The notes: generated from the letters alone by a model not told the origin. 64,000 nucleotides of DNA from Halocaridina rubra (GCA_037179515.1 JAXCGZ010015134.1:10001-74000), one strand, 5' to 3'. Shown: positions 38,607 to 55,022, counted from the stretch's first letter. Made by a program: numbers and translations.

Positions 38607-38907
38607 TGTTATTTAATTAATTTTTTACTGGCTCATACCTGCACAATCATTGATGTGGGATAACATTAATTTTAGACTCACAATGTGTAATTTAATATAA
38701 TGGCTTCAAAAGGGATATCTGAAACAAAGGTCCTGTAACCTTGTGTATTTAATAATTGCAGTTCTCTCTGGTGCTTAACCAGCATATGTGCAGTACTGTA
38801 CTTACAAAATGTCTTCTATTGAATATAATAAAATGTTTTAATATTGTATGCTTTGTGTTCTGTAGTAGTTAAGTGTCTTTAGCCTAAGTACTGTACATTA
38901 GTGCATA

Positions 38908-39112
38908 GTAGTCAACGTGGCTCAAGCGGTAGCGTCCGCGACTCTGAGGCGTAAGGACGAGGGTTCGCTCCCCGTCACGGTCTGAGGTTAGCAAGGGCAT
39001 GCACTCAAGGTACCGATTACACCTGCCAAAACAAGTCCTTCGCAAGAAGGCAACTGTCCTAGCCCTTGGTAGAAAAGGGAGTCCATGATGTAAAGCCGGG
39101 ACAACAACAACA
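38908..39112 (+). mobile_element. SINE-A with 18-bp target-site duplication
   Basis: Flanks 38890-38907 and 39113-39130 both read actgtacattagtgcata. Extra (CAA)n at the 3' tip. Confidence 0.94.
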
Positions 39113-39231
39113 ACTGTACATTAGTGCATATGTGTGCAGTGTACAATACATTTTTTTACCTAAACACAACTTATGAACAATTCTACTTACGAACTGACTT
39201 CTGGAACCTAACTCATTCATAAGTTGGGGGA

Positions 39232-39310
<79 letters not shown>

Positions 39311-39312
<2 letters not shown>

Positions 39313-39378
39313 TTTATCGCGGGGGTTCGGTTCTGGGACCAGCCGCGATAGGTGAATTTCCGTGAAGTAGGAACACCT
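39311..39378. mobile_element. Tigger-like terminal remnant between (TA)n tracts
   Basis: tcgcgggggttcggttctgg and agccgcgataggtgaatttc resemble the terminal regions of the MITEs, but no clean TIR is left. Confidence 0.5.
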
Positions 39379-39397
39379 GAAAAAAAAAAATATATAT

Positions 39398-39451
<54 letters not shown>

Positions 39452-39452
<1 letters not shown>

Positions 39453-39640
39453 ATGATTGTTACACCAGGACGGGCCAAAAATTATAAAATAAAACAGCCT
39501 TTATCAGGCTGTAAAGAGAACAGAAATGGAGATTGCAATGACCTGTCAGATGTGAAGGGATTATAAAAGATGTGTAATGAATATCCAATTCTCTTCTGGG
39601 TCTTAATATACCTCTGCAATACTTCCATGATGTGTATTCC
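39452..39640 (-). repeat. Family-D repeat, short variant
   Basis: Reverse of ttcattacacatct / ctgacaggtcattgcaat / taaaggctgttttatttta / ggcccgtcctggtgt. Continues to ccattattaa-type AAT repeats at 39658. The same variant is at 41700-41890 and 45150-45345. Confidence 0.7.
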
Positions 39641-39656
39641 AAAAATTCTCCTTAGA

Positions 39657-39699
<43 letters not shown>

Positions 39700-40014
39700 G
39701 GCAACAATAATTTTTCTTTGATGATGATTGTGAAGATTATTATTATTTTATTGTTATTATTATTATTACGAATTTGTAATTCGTATAGGGAAATAGTGTG
39801 TAGAGAATATACATATACTGTACAGGTATTTCATTTAAGTTTCCCATGAATACAGTATGATATACGTTTTCTTTGAACGAATTGTAAACGTTTTCTCTTT
39901 CTCTCAGTTGACACTATTTATATTAAAATTTCGTGCAGATAGAATAGTATTTAGAACCAAGGAATATTAATAATACTATAATCTTGAAAATTAGATAAAC
40001 CCCAAACAAAGTGT

Positions 40015-40102
40015 GTGATTACTTAATTGTGTTTACTTAATTGTGTTTACGGAAAAGAGCCCAAAGCTCGTATCTTCCCGTCTCCTGATCGGTTCCATAA
40101 TA
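40015..40102 (-). mobile_element. LINE-A 3' end fragment
   Basis: About 90 bp of the family 3' UTR ('acggaaaagagcccaaagct', 'cttcccgtctcctgatcgg'). It includes a short tandem duplication of acttaattgtgtt at the tip and is joined to gtgtgtg. Confidence 0.8.
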
Positions 40103-40160
40103 AATTTCCCTCCATTTTAAATTCACTCTGTCTTCATTTCCTGATGGAACATTAAAAGGA

Positions 40161-40282
<122 letters not shown>

Positions 40283-40371
40283 CCCCCCAACATTCTATTC
40301 TACCCAACCCCCCACACTCTCTTTGTTCAAACCAACTAGGAAGGGGCACTGTACACAGTTATTTTTTTTGT

Positions 40372-41472
40372 TATATGAGTATGACACCGGGACAGGCAGA
40401 AACTGCCCTCATCAATAAAGGCCTGGGCACGAGAAAATACCAAGACGAAGGAAAAGAAAAAGGTTAAGGACAAGGCAGAGATGAGGTAATGTCACACAAA
40501 GGAAAATGACAGACATAAAAAACAGTCAAAGAACAGAGGACCCAGAGATAAGGAGGACTAGGGTCTGAGATGACGATAGATCTTCTTTTTGAAGGATGAA
40601 AGGTCAAAAGAATTAGGAAAGACAGAAGGAGGAAGAGAGTTCCAGAGTCTGGAGGTAGATGGGAAGAAGCAGTCGCTGCACCGACCAATCCACGAGCTGC
40701 AAATCTCCACACAGTACCTGTGAGATGAGACTGCTTGGCGAGTGTGGCACAGCCTCGGTAGTGGGGAAGGGATGCAACTCGCCAACTCATCAGAGCAGCG
40801 ATGCAAGTAGTAGCGATAGGAAAGAGAAAGGGAAGATACCTTACGGCGAAGAGAGAGAGAATCCAGATTAGAAGTAATAGAAGGATCGTTAATGAGTCTG
40901 ACTGCCCTAGATTCAACCCTATCAAGAAGATAAGTATAAAAAGAAGCACCCCAGATGTGTAAGCAATATTCTAAGCAGGGACAAATAAGACCTTTATAAA
41001 TTTTAAGTAACTGCAAAGAGGAAAAGTAATGATGAAAACGAGACAAGCCCCCCTATTTTATGGTTGAAGATTTAGACATTTGGATTATGTGATTCCTCCA
41101 AGACAAGTCAGAGGCTATGTGGATTCCTAATATGTTGATAGAGTTAAGAGGGTAAATTTTGTTACTTTCGAAGACAATAGGGTTACCAGGAGGAGAAGAA
41201 GATAAAGAGATAGCCAGAAACTGTGTCTTGGAGGCATTGAAGTTAACTAGATTTTGAGTTCCCCACTCAGATATTCTCTGCAAATCGGAGTTGAGAGTAG
41301 GAGAGTGATACGAGACTGATTACGAGTGACAGATGAAGGTTGTAAAGAAAAGGCAGAGGAAAAGTGGAAGGTAGAATCATCAGCAAAAGCATGAAGAGGA
41401 GAGGAAGATGGGGATTGTAGAAGATCACTGATGAAGAGAAGAAACAGAGTAGGTGAAAGAGCCCTGTGAAAC
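40372..41472 (-). mobile_element. LINE-B copy, RT C-terminal half and 3' end
   Basis: Minus-strand frames at 40558-41046 (SRFHHYFSSLQLLKIYKGLI ... YRHLRP) and 41053-41283 (QNLVNFNASKTQFLAISLSS) match the other LINE-B copies and are interrupted by shifts. A gap relative to the 25.9 kb copy includes the GTQG-like and motif C area at about 41290-41470. 5' edge abuts AAT-type repeats at 41515. Confidence 0.85.
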
Positions 41473-41643
41473 TTAAAGTAAATAAACCAACAGACATACA
41501 AACAATGATGAGCCCTTAATAATAATAATAAAAGTAATAATAATAATAGTAATAAGAATAACAATAATAATAATGATGATGATGATAATAATAATAATGA
41601 TGATAATCTCCACAATCATCATCAAAGGAAAATTATTGTCGCC

Positions 41644-41674
<31 letters not shown>

Positions 41675-41689
41675 TGATCTAAGGAGAAT

Positions 41690-41890
41690 TTTTGGAATAG
41701 ACATCATGAAAGTAATGCAGAGGTACATTAAAACCCAGCAGAGAATTGGATATTCATTACACATCTTTTATAATCCCTTCACATATGACAGGCCATTACA
41801 CTCTCCATCTCTGTTTCTCTTTACAGCCTGATAAAGGCTGTTTTAATTTATCATTTTTTGGCCCGTCCTGGTGTCACAATCATTTAAAAA
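41690..41890 (+). repeat. Family-D repeat, short variant
   Basis: gatctaaggagaatttttgg, ttacatctttt-type body, tttggcccgtcctggtgtca, with an AAT tract immediately upstream, as at 45.1 kb. Confidence 0.7.
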
Positions 41891-41913
41891 AAAAAAAATC
41901 CCACAAAAAGATC

Positions 41914-41961
41914 CGCGATGCACTGAATTTGCGATAGGTGAACCGTGATATAGCAAGGGGT

Positions 41962-41965
<4 letters not shown>
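41914..41965. mobile_element. Tigger-like TIR fragment
   Basis: Nearly identical to the terminal 50 bp at 37849-37898 (gatgcactgaat..gcgatag gtgaaccgtgatatagcaag). It ends at a (TA)n tract. Confidence 0.8.
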
Positions 41966-43472
<1,507 letters not shown>

Positions 43473-43479
43473 TGTACTT

Positions 43480-43574
<95 letters not shown>

Positions 43575-44059
43575 AGTTCTCAGAATAACGCCTAGATAGG
43601 TTCTCAGAAGTGTCGGGTAAATGGAAAATCGCGTGAAATTCGAGTTATTTTCCATTGGAAACAATGATAAATTGCATAGATACGTTCCAAACTTTACATA
43701 GACACACCATGCCAAATATATAAGATAAGTAAAAAACATATTTTATTACTACATTGCAAAGCAGAAAGCCCTGTATCTATTTTTAAGAGTATACAAAAGA
43801 TATTCATATTCACTTTACAGCTAAAAATTAACATACATTACTATACTTTATTATGCAGTGGGCAACAGTTATACAGTACACTGGGGCATGCATGGTGGCA
43901 GTGATCAAGTAACTTATGTGGTAGAAGAGGAGGAGGATGCAGGAGAACGAACCTCTATCTGCAAATGTATACAAAGATAAAATAAGAATTATAAATAACC
44001 AAAGCAAAACTAAAAAACGAAAAAAAAATAATTTTTCAATGCCTAAATCTACCATATGA

Positions 44060-44535
44060 CAGATTAAAAAAACTTAATCTACATTCTCTAGAGAGGCACA
44101 GAGTTAGGGTGGATATGACTGAGGTGTATAAATGGTTTAAAGGGATTAACAAGGGTGATATTAATAAAGTTTTAAAAATTCGTGATCAAACGAGAACTCG
44201 TAATGGGTAATGGATTTAATCTTGATAAATTTAGGTTCAGAAGGGAATTTGGTGAAAATTGGCTTGGTAATACCGTAGAGTATTCCTAGTAGGCTAATAA
44301 ATGCCAATACTTTTTTTTTTTTTTATTTTAGGATGGGATAGGATAGGAGGGGAAAAAAAGAGAAGGGATTAAGGATATAAGGGAATTGGAGGGAAAAGCA
44401 CGAAAATTAAATAAAGTAAGAGAGAAAAAAGAGAGGGGCAGACCCTCGTGCTAAGTTTTGATCTGGAATTCAGATTCTGAATTGTATTACTTAGACACCT
44501 TCAAATGTAGATTAGATAGACATATGACAGAGGTA
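44060..44535 (+). mobile_element. Fragment of a fourth LINE type, interrupted by a 160-bp repeat
   Basis: QINLHSLERHRVRVDMTEVY-like text (44068-44135), KGINKGDINKVLKIRDQTRT, FRREFGENWLGN (to about 44285), then after an insertion at about 44315-44485 the frame motif LDTFKCRLDRHMTEVGWVYI resumes at 44488. This order is the usual C-terminal region of a non-LTR RT. The insert is the repeat shared with 10.16-10.31 kb. Confidence 0.6.
44315..44485. repeat. Unassigned interspersed repeat, second copy at 10160-10310
   Basis: About 150 bp matching 10160-10310 in reverse complement, including aaaacttagcacgagggtct and ttcgtgcttttccctccaat on that strand. Two copies on opposite strands in unrelated surroundings; one splits a LINE. 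No TIR or tRNA boxes seen. Confidence 0.7.
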
Positions 44536-44769
44536 GGGTGGGTGTATATATAATGCATAATGATGATGATCTTTTCTTATCGTAAACCTCTTTGTACTGG
44601 TGGAAGAAGCCTCCGCAGGCGCTTATTTACTATGTAATTTTTTTTTATAATTTTTTTTTTTTTAAATATAGTAAATAAGCGCCCGCGGAGGCTTCTACCA
44701 TCAGTACAAAGAGGATTACGATAAGAAAAGATCATCATCATTATACATTATATATACACCCACCCTACT
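44534..44769. repeat. Fold-back of a LINE 3' end (236-bp inverted repeat)
   Basis: Left arm from gtagggtgggtgtatatata runs through cttttcttatcgtaaacctc to the AT-rich centre (about 44640-44660). The right arm repeats it in reverse complement to cacccaccctac. Arms of about 100 bp with few mismatches. The left arm continues the LINE fragment's 3' end, so the right arm is an inverted duplicate of it. Confidence 0.8.
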
Positions 44770-44789
44770 GGGTATAATAGAATGTTGGA

Positions 44790-44882
<93 letters not shown>
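44790..44882. repeat. (GA)n
   Basis: One C interruption near the start. Confidence 0.95.
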
Positions 44883-44885
<3 letters not shown>

Positions 44886-44972
44886 CTTTAATTAACTCTT
44901 GTTCATTCAACCAAAACTACATTATTTATTGTAAAAATAATGGTTTAAATACAAATTCGTAATAATAATGAT

Positions 44973-45022
<50 letters not shown>

Positions 45023-45086
45023 TAATAAAAATAATAATAAGAATAATAATCTCCACAATCATCATCAAAGGAAAATTATTTTTAAA

Positions 45087-45126
<40 letters not shown>

Positions 45127-45134
45127 GTAATAAG

Positions 45135-45345
45135 ATCTAAGGAGCATTTTTGGAATAGACATCATAAGAGTAATGCAGAGGTATATTAAAACCCAGCAGA
45201 GAGCTGGATATTCATTACACTTCTTTTATAATCCCTTCACATCTGACAGGTCATTACACTCTCCATCTATTTCTCTTTACAGCCCGATAAAGGCTGTTTT
45301 ATTTTATTATTTTTTGGTCCATCCTGGTGTCACAAAAAAAAAAAA
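45135..45345 (+). repeat. Family-D repeat, short variant
   Basis: gatctaaggagcatttttgg, cagagagctggatattcatt, ggtccatcctggtgtcacaa, then poly(A). An AAT tract lies upstream. Confidence 0.7.
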
Positions 45346-45453
45346 AAAAAAATTGGGGGGGGGCGTTATTCGCGAAATCCGAGTTTTTTACTATTATTTT
45401 TGGGGGGCGTTATTTCAATTTCGCGGATAAAAAAATCGTGTATAAAAGGAACA

Positions 45454-48912
<3,459 letters not shown>

Positions 48913-49735
48913 AACAAGATAAAGTTAAGCTTGTAAATGAAGTTGAATTAGTTACTTAGAAAAGCAGATAATTTTTTCAAAATTGAGTCATTCAGTCATA
49001 ATCTCAATTTGTTTGTAATAAATTTCATGGATGTAAAGTCTTGCAGGCATTTGTGTATTATTCCAAAATGCCAAATGTAACTCAGGGCAAAACTTGCTCT
49101 CAGATTAGGAAAATGTTCATGAAATAACAATCACCAAAATATATTTATGGCAGCGGGAAGACCATCGGATTATATTATTAATAGTGAATTTATTTGTAAA
49201 TCAATAAGTTCCATATAATTTATATCATGTTCTATTTCTTCAAATTTAACCCATTTCTATATGGAGTTGCTGTTTTTTGCTAGCCTTTTCCACCTTTTCC
49301 GGTCTCTCATATCCTGTTCCATTATCCCTTGTCCCGCATATCATTTGCCATATTTTGTTACTAGGCATAGTCCGGATTCATAAATGCTAGTATCCAGCCT
49401 TCTTTAACACTATTACTGTAACGACTTTAAAATGACTCCTTTAAAAACTAATTGATTTCAATATATTTAAAAAATAAATCAATAAATATATTCCTAAGAG
49501 TAAAACTGATTCTCAGTGAAAGTCATTTCAAGTTATATGCCATTTCGAGATTTGTTGTAATTTATTCTACAAATCATTTATAATTGATTATATCTGTAGG
49601 CATGGGCTGGAATTGTATAATAATTAGTGGAGTGTGATTTACCACTGAGGTACTCTGCCTACAATGCAGTAATTTTTGTTACATATTATTTTCTGTCTTT
49701 CTATGTAAAAAAAAAAAAAAAAGCTACATCAAAGT
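48913..49735. other. No gene; possible RTE-like 3' fragment inside
   Basis: 49240-49330 (aacccatttctatatggagt ... ccggtctctcat) resembles the 3' end at 28940-29000. The rest is AT-rich and unassigned. Confidence 0.45.
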
Positions 49736-49949
49736 AAAAAATTTTGACTCTGTGTCGGAGGAAAATACAGAGGAGGGATTCACAGTCCTCTCGCTCTGCC
49801 CCATTTAGTCAACTTTAACCGTAGATGCAAAGGAGAACACAGTGGAGGTATTCTTGCTGCTTACCCCTCAGTTGGTTATATTATTTTATTCATTAATTTT
49901 AATTTCTGTGAATGTCATCACATCTCACTCAAGTCAGCATGGAAGGTAA

Positions 49950-50258
49950 GTGCCATGTAGTAGGTTGGTCCATGGCACCAGCTGACCATTGTGATATTAC
50001 AGCTGAAGGTCTTGTAGACTTAAATAGGACTGTACTGGATAGCTCGATGTTAAGTCTTCCTTCAGTTACGGATCCTTTTTTATGCCAACATGTACGCAGA
50101 ATACACTTGCGTATTTGCTATACATCTTTTTTATTCCTTCACATCTGACAAGTCACAATACTCCCCATCTCTGTATCTCGTAGCTTTATGTTTCTTCATG
50201 CCTAGGCCTGATGAGGGCAATATTTTTTGCCTCTCCTGTTCTCACACTCTTAATTAAA
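49950..50258 (+). repeat. Family-D repeat
   Basis: gtaggttggtccatggcacc, gatattacagctgaaggtct, ttaagtcttccttcagttac, tgcctaggcctgatgagggc, ending ttctcacactctta. Confidence 0.7.
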
Positions 50259-50644
50259 AAAGTAGAGAATGGATGCAAGAGAGCTTGAACATGCCCTGCC
50301 CATTCTTACCACTTCCCTCACTTCCTCTGTGGTAAGAAAACATTTTTCAGGGAGGCTACAACATGTACCAGACCATTGACCCAGTATCACTTTAAGTCAC
50401 CTCTTACGTTATGCAAGGAATATCAGGGCAGCATTCTTTCTCTCCAAAGAGAAGGTTTATGGATGCAGTGAGGGAGACAGTTGATCCACTGTGGATACTC
50501 CTTACAGACGGAGCCAAAAGATTTGAAGAGTCTATCCCTCCAACTACCAAGAAATTCCTCTTTAGTTGTTTCCAACAATGTGTATAGAATGTGAGGGTAG
50601 AATTATTTTATGTCCCCATTTAAATTGCCTTGTTTAACATGCAG
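50259..50644. other. Nothing recognised upstream of the LRR gene
   Basis: No signal-peptide exon with an LRR N-terminal Cys cluster was found here. Confidence 0.4.
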
Positions 50645-51100
50645 GGAATACAAGGGTGGAATGCCTTCTACCCCTTTAGCAGGAAATACAAGGATGGAAT
50701 ACCTTCTACCCCACCAGCAGGGAGTACAAGGTTGGAATTATCATCTAACCCACCAGCAGAAAATACAAGGATGAAATGCCTTATTCTCAACCAGCAGGGA
50801 ATATAAGGGTGGAATACCTTTCACCCCACTGGCTGGGTATACAGAGGTGGAATGCCTTCTACCCCATGAGCGAGGAATATAAGGTGGAATGCCTCTACCC
50901 CAGGAGCAGGGAATACAAGGGTGGAATTGCTTCTACCCCAGGAGCAGGGAATATAAGGGTGGAAGGCCTTCTACCTCTTCAGATGGGAATATAAATGTGG
51001 AATGCCTTCTACCCCATGAACAGGCAATATAAGGGTGGAATGCCTTCTTCTCTACCAGGAGGGAATACAAGAGTGGAATGCCTTCTACCCCATCACTAGG
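50645..51100. repeat. Minisatellite, 38-bp unit, about 12 copies
   Basis: Unit ggaatacaagggtggaatgc cttctaccccaccagcag, copies diverged by substitutions and single-base indels. It lies about 250 bp upstream of the first visible LRR exon. Open frames across it are repeat translations. Confidence 0.9.
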
Positions 51101-51345
51101 GATGCAACTTTCCACAACCACATACACCAACATCACAACATACACTCCCTGAGTGCTCTGTGATAAAGCTTGACATTGGCAGTGGCCTCCCTTAGGGACA
51201 CGGAGCTGTTCAACCAGGCAGCTTAGGGAACAACAACATTGACATCAATTTCAATTTAGTAATATAGATATGATTGGGACATGACTGGTATGAGGAACAC
51301 AATCCTTATTTATGGCTTTGATATTTACGTTTCTTTTGATTGCAG

Positions 51346-51437
51346 GTGGCTGATTGCCGTAATGCAGGATTCACAACCATACCAACTAAACTGAGTCCAG
51401 AGATTCAAGAATTGAACCTTGCTGGAAACAGAATAGA
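51346..51437 (+). CDS. Kekkon-like LRR protein, exon with LRR N-terminal cap (partial gene)
   Basis: Internal exon after a tttgattgcag acceptor and before a GTAAGC donor, ending in phase 2. It encodes VADCRNAGFTTIPTKLSPEI followed by QELNLAGNRI: the last cysteine of an LRR N-terminal cap, the usual IP..L step, and the first LxLxxN repeat. The following exon joins in phase to make the codon GAG (E). The ADCRN / LSPEIQ wording resembles the Kekkon family (LRR-Ig single-pass membrane proteins of arthropods, neuronal or EGFR-modulating in Drosophila); this is recognised by eye. Signal peptide and first cap cysteines must be on an upstream exon that I do not find in the window. Expected location is the cell surface. 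Confidence 0.8.
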
Positions 51438-52805
51438 GTAAGCATGTTAACAGTTTTAATCTTTTCACTGGCAAATTTTTTGGTATATTGCTGGTGACAT
51501 TATTATTACCGTACGGACATGGGCTAAGTGTTCTGAAGGTAGTAAAAGGAGATTGTGAGAAAGTGATATCAGGAGATTTCTCTATCACTGGAAGTAGTTG
51601 GAGGGAGGCGGTGAGAGGGTAATGAGAGTTTAGGTTAGGCTAGTACTGTTTAAATCTTAATGTGCCCTAATATGCAATATGGAATAAATGTGTTTTTATA
51701 AAGTACCTTTTATTTTTAACATGGAATAAATGTATTTTTATGAAATGGTGATGATAAAGCCAACTGTTTTTTCACTGTGCGAAGACTATAATGAAATCAG
51801 TAATATCACTGTACGGCGATAATACACACAGGCACTTTTTTTCAGAAAAGTTTGCATATCCAAACGAAACAAAAGTGAGAAAAATCTCAAGAAAACATTT
51901 TTGATACATCTCACCCGTTGCTGACATGTTGTCATTAGGGTTGGCAGATATATGATTGACACAAACATACATGTCTCTGCCTTAAGAAAGCTCAGTGTTA
52001 GCCTGAATGGACAAGAATACATGTTTGAAGCATACTTTTGTACGTTCACTCTTTTACAAGATATTTCATCCTTGGCGAAAGATGTCTGACAAGTGAAAAC
52101 AAGATATTTCATTGTTGTGAGGGAAGAGGTTCATATGCTGAACTTTTTCTCAGTTTCTTGAGGAAATAGAATTTTGTAGCAAAAGAAAACTTATCTAAGA
52201 GTTAATTAGTTTAAGGCTGTGTATATTTTCGAGCAAGTCGAGTTGCTTCAAGTCAATACGATTCATGATGCATCACTAATTACCACCCTATTTGATATTT
52301 AATTTGTATGGCTCTTTGAAGTAACGTTTCACACCAGAAGAGTCGAGTAAGTTCAAGTCATGACTCATGACTTTAATTCAAATAAATGGTGTCAAATGAC
52401 TCTCTTGACTTGTTGTGACTCGATGCACTTGGTATAATCGCAGCCTAAGATCGAGTTGTTACTGCAATGAAGTATCATAAAGATTATTAGATATTCAGTA
52501 TTTATTTCTGTCATATGAAAAAAATCAAGTCACGCAGCAACTTGACATTTCTGTATATGATCCTGTGCCATTTCAGTGGAGGAGGAACTAGAATACCTCC
52601 TCCGCGTTCCCCTGCATGTTGTAAAATTCAACTGAAAGGAGTGAAACCAGAGGACTAGGGATTCCCTCCTTTGTAGTTATCTCCCACAAAGAGTTGAGGT
52701 TTCTATTTTGCCTCAACCACCCCCTTATGAGGGGGTTATGGCTCTTGTATATAGATAGATAGTATTAAAGTTTTAGAATATTTGTAAATTATTGTTTGTT
52801 TTCAG
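51438..52805 (+). other. Intron 1 of the LRR gene (visible part)
   Basis: No coding exon seen. Contains a candidate MITE (52211-52448) and a family-E repeat (about 52570-52770, with a run reading cccccttatgaggggg). The rest is AT-rich sequence that I cannot assign. Confidence 0.6.
52211..52448. mobile_element. Candidate MITE in intron 1 of the LRR gene
   Basis: ttaaggctgtgtat ... cgagcaagtcgag at the left against ctcgatgcacttgg ... atcgcagcctaa at the right; the outer approximately 10 bp and inner blocks are complementary. Confidence 0.45.
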
Positions 52806-52981
52806 GTATTTAGAAAAAGATGCTTTCAAGACAGCTGGCCTAGTTAATTTACAGAAGTTATACCTAGGGGAAAATAATATCAGCAGCCTCCACAAGGATG
52901 CCTTTAGAGATCTGAAGATCTTAATTGAGCTAAATCTAGCTCAGAATCATATTGACAAACTCCATCCTCATACATTCACTG
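52806..52981 (+). CDS. Kekkon-like LRR protein, LRR exon 2
   Basis: Exon between a ttgttttcag acceptor and a GTGAGT donor; it begins by completing a split codon and ends in phase 1. It encodes YLEKDAFKTAGLVNLQKLYL, then GENNISSLHKDAFRDLKILI and ELNLAQNHIDKLHPHTFTG. This gives two full leucine-rich repeats of about 24 residues with the LxxLxLxxNxI pattern and the AF...L signature of the typical subfamily. No stop or frameshift is present, although the flanking DNA is stop-rich and AT-rich. The reading frame continues exactly into the exon at 54562. Translation beyond the donor runs into the unrelated intron repeat at 53.0 kb. Confidence 0.85.
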
Positions 52982-53009
52982 GTGAGTATTTATTTTTTTT
53001 TTACATATG

Positions 53010-53165
53010 TGTCACTATTAATCCCCATTTAGGGATGCATACTGACAGACTGAAGTTTGGGAGTTAATGCAGAATGCCTTTCCTAACGCCCCCACCATGT
53101 GCTCAAACTCTGGTCCGTTACCTCCTGAGTTGAGCATTTCTACCATTTTGTTATGGAGGTCATCA
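53010..53165 (-). mobile_element. SINE-B copy in intron 2
   Basis: attaatccccatttaggga, gcctttcctaacgcccccac and gagcatttctaccattttgt, in reverse. A second, plus-strand copy follows at 53215-53360, so the two form a spaced inverted pair. Confidence 0.65.
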
Positions 53166-53214
53166 CTGGTTTTTGACACAAATTTCTTTCTAGTTTCATT
53201 CCTAGGAGGAGGGC

Positions 53215-53362
53215 TCTGCAGTAGCACACACGAGTCAGGAGATGACTGAAGAGGATTTAAGCCCATCATGGGATGTTTGGAAGGGCAATGAGTCTTAACT
53301 CTTAGCTCCAACCTTTCTCTGCCCACTCCCATTCATGGGGACTGATTGTGATGCATAATACA
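53215..53362 (+). mobile_element. SINE-B copy in intron 2, opposite to 53010-53165
   Basis: gtagcacacacgagtcagga, gatgtttggaagggcaatga, cactcccattcatggggact, tgatgcataata. Confidence 0.65.
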
Positions 53363-53584
53363 GTGCACACGCCTTCCTTGGAGGAGAATAGAAAGCTTTC
53401 ACAAAATTCACATATTGAACTCTGCCAATGTAGAATATGCGCTAGAGGATTAGTCCTTTGACTTATTGCTATTCCATACTAAATTTTGATCATGCTTATC
53501 GATTACCAGTCTTTTGGTGATGCTTTGTAAATTCATTTCATTGTCTTGGGCTTTGTGTGTATGCGAATGATATCGCTACTCGAC

Positions 53585-53697
53585 TCTGGAGTTTACTGAC
53601 TCACAATCAATCCCACTTTTGGTCATTTGAAAGGGCAGCTAGCCTTAATTTTCCAACCACACACACTATCCACCTCCATAATGGGGATAAATTTATC
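53585..53697 (+). mobile_element. SINE-B fragment
   Basis: caatcaatcccactttt, gaaagggcagctagcctta, ccacctccataatggggat; head largely lost. Confidence 0.55.
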
Positions 53698-53914
53698 TAT
53701 ATACAAGAGCCATTATCCCCCTTAAAAGTGGGATGACTGGGTAAAAGCAAAATACCTTGAATCTTTAGGGAAAGAAAATACAGAGAAGGAGATTCCCAGT
53801 CCCCATGTTCCACCCCAATGAGTAGACTATTACGACAGACAGGGGAACACTGCATACATAGATTTATCATGCCCAGTAATGCAATATATAAGAAGTGCAT
53901 ATTTAAACAGTGAT

Positions 53915-53970
53915 ATGGTGCCCGGGTATGATGAGGGCAATTTTCTTTCCCCGCCGTGGTGTCACAAAAA
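53915..53970 (+). repeat. Family-D 3' tip fragment
   Basis: ggtgcccgggtatgatgagg, ccccgccgtggtgtcacaaa. Confidence 0.65.
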
Positions 53971-54261
53971 AAAAAGATGTACTACTCTTAATTAACAAAA
54001 TAATTGACTTGAGACACTGATATTTGTTCATTTACAGTCTGACTTTATTCAGCTAGGCTTGTTGCTTAGCTTATAATAATAATAATAACAATAATAATGA
54101 TACACTGTCAGGTTGCTAGAATTTCCTCTCGAAGTACAAGTTGCATAGTTCTCATTCGTATAATCTTTCAATTGAAAGTAACAGGTAAAAAACTGACTCA
54201 GATATATGTTAACATTGTATAAGAACCATTAACTGTGAATTTCATTCATAATTGGACTGTT

Positions 54262-54380
54262 GGGATAATAGTAGTGCAGTGGTGAGGGGCATTAGGAAGG
54301 GCATGCAGCCTGATTCCCCAGTTCCAATATTTCTGTATCCACCCCAAAATGGGGACTGATAGTGACGTATATAATGTAAA
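54262..54380 (+). mobile_element. SINE-B fragment in intron 2
   Basis: agtgcagtggtgaggggcat, aggaagggcatgcagcctga, ccaccccaaaatggggact, then an A tract. Confidence 0.6.
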
Positions 54381-54561
54381 AAAAAAAAAAATACTGATTT
54401 TTGTTGTCTGTAGAATATACTTATAAATTTTTAATGCGTATGTTTAAGTAACTAACCTTTTTTTTCATATTCATAGTCATAGAATTTATTGCCAAATATT
54501 CAGTATACATACAGGAATAAATATGTACATTATATTCAGAGGCTTTTGATTATATCTGAAG

Positions 54562-54730
54562 GTATGGAAAAACTGCGATTATTAGACCTGAGCTCTAACG
54601 AGTTGTCTCGCCTGGATGGGATACAGTTTCCAGTTCTTCCGCATTTACGGAAGCTTTTTTTCACCGACAACCAAATTTCTTACATAAACAACTATGCTTT
54701 TATCAACCTCATCCTCTTAGAGTCACTTAG
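54562..54730 (+). CDS. Kekkon-like LRR protein, LRR exon 3
   Basis: Starts after ATCTGAAG (a weak pyrimidine tract, so the acceptor is the least certain splice site of the gene) and ends at a GTGAGT donor in phase 2. It encodes MEKLRLLDLSSNELSRLDG, IQFPVLPHLRKLFFTDNQI and SYINNYAFINLILLESL, i.e. two more leucine-rich repeats and the start of a third. Phase matches both sides: G/GT from exon 2, and AG/G to exon 4, where LESL-R-LSGNRL restores a perfect repeat. The intron that follows is about 6 kb and contains a LINE-A copy in antisense, a 242-bp ATGT array and a SINE-C dimer. Confidence 0.8.
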
Positions 54731-54904
54731 GTGAGTAAATCATGTTATATTTAATTCAGTGTAATTTACTTCAAAATTGTTTATTATAAGTTAGTTTTAA
54801 TTTAATGATCTCTTTTCAGTTTTCTTCTTTTCATTTTCATTGTAGTTAGGGAACTGTAATAGTGAAATAGTGATTACAGAACGCATGTGAATATGTAGTA
54901 AATT

Positions 54905-55022
54905 TAAATACAGAAGAGGTAGTTGCAAGGGGACTGGGAATCCCGTCCTCTGTATTTTCTCTTCCCAGTGAGTCAGAGTATTTTGCCTTGATGAAGTCAC
55001 TTTCCTTATAAGGGGAAAAATG

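Noticed and set aside
50776..50994. 72-codon open frame upstream of the LRR exon
   Set aside because: It lies wholly inside the 38-bp minisatellite and repeats its unit.
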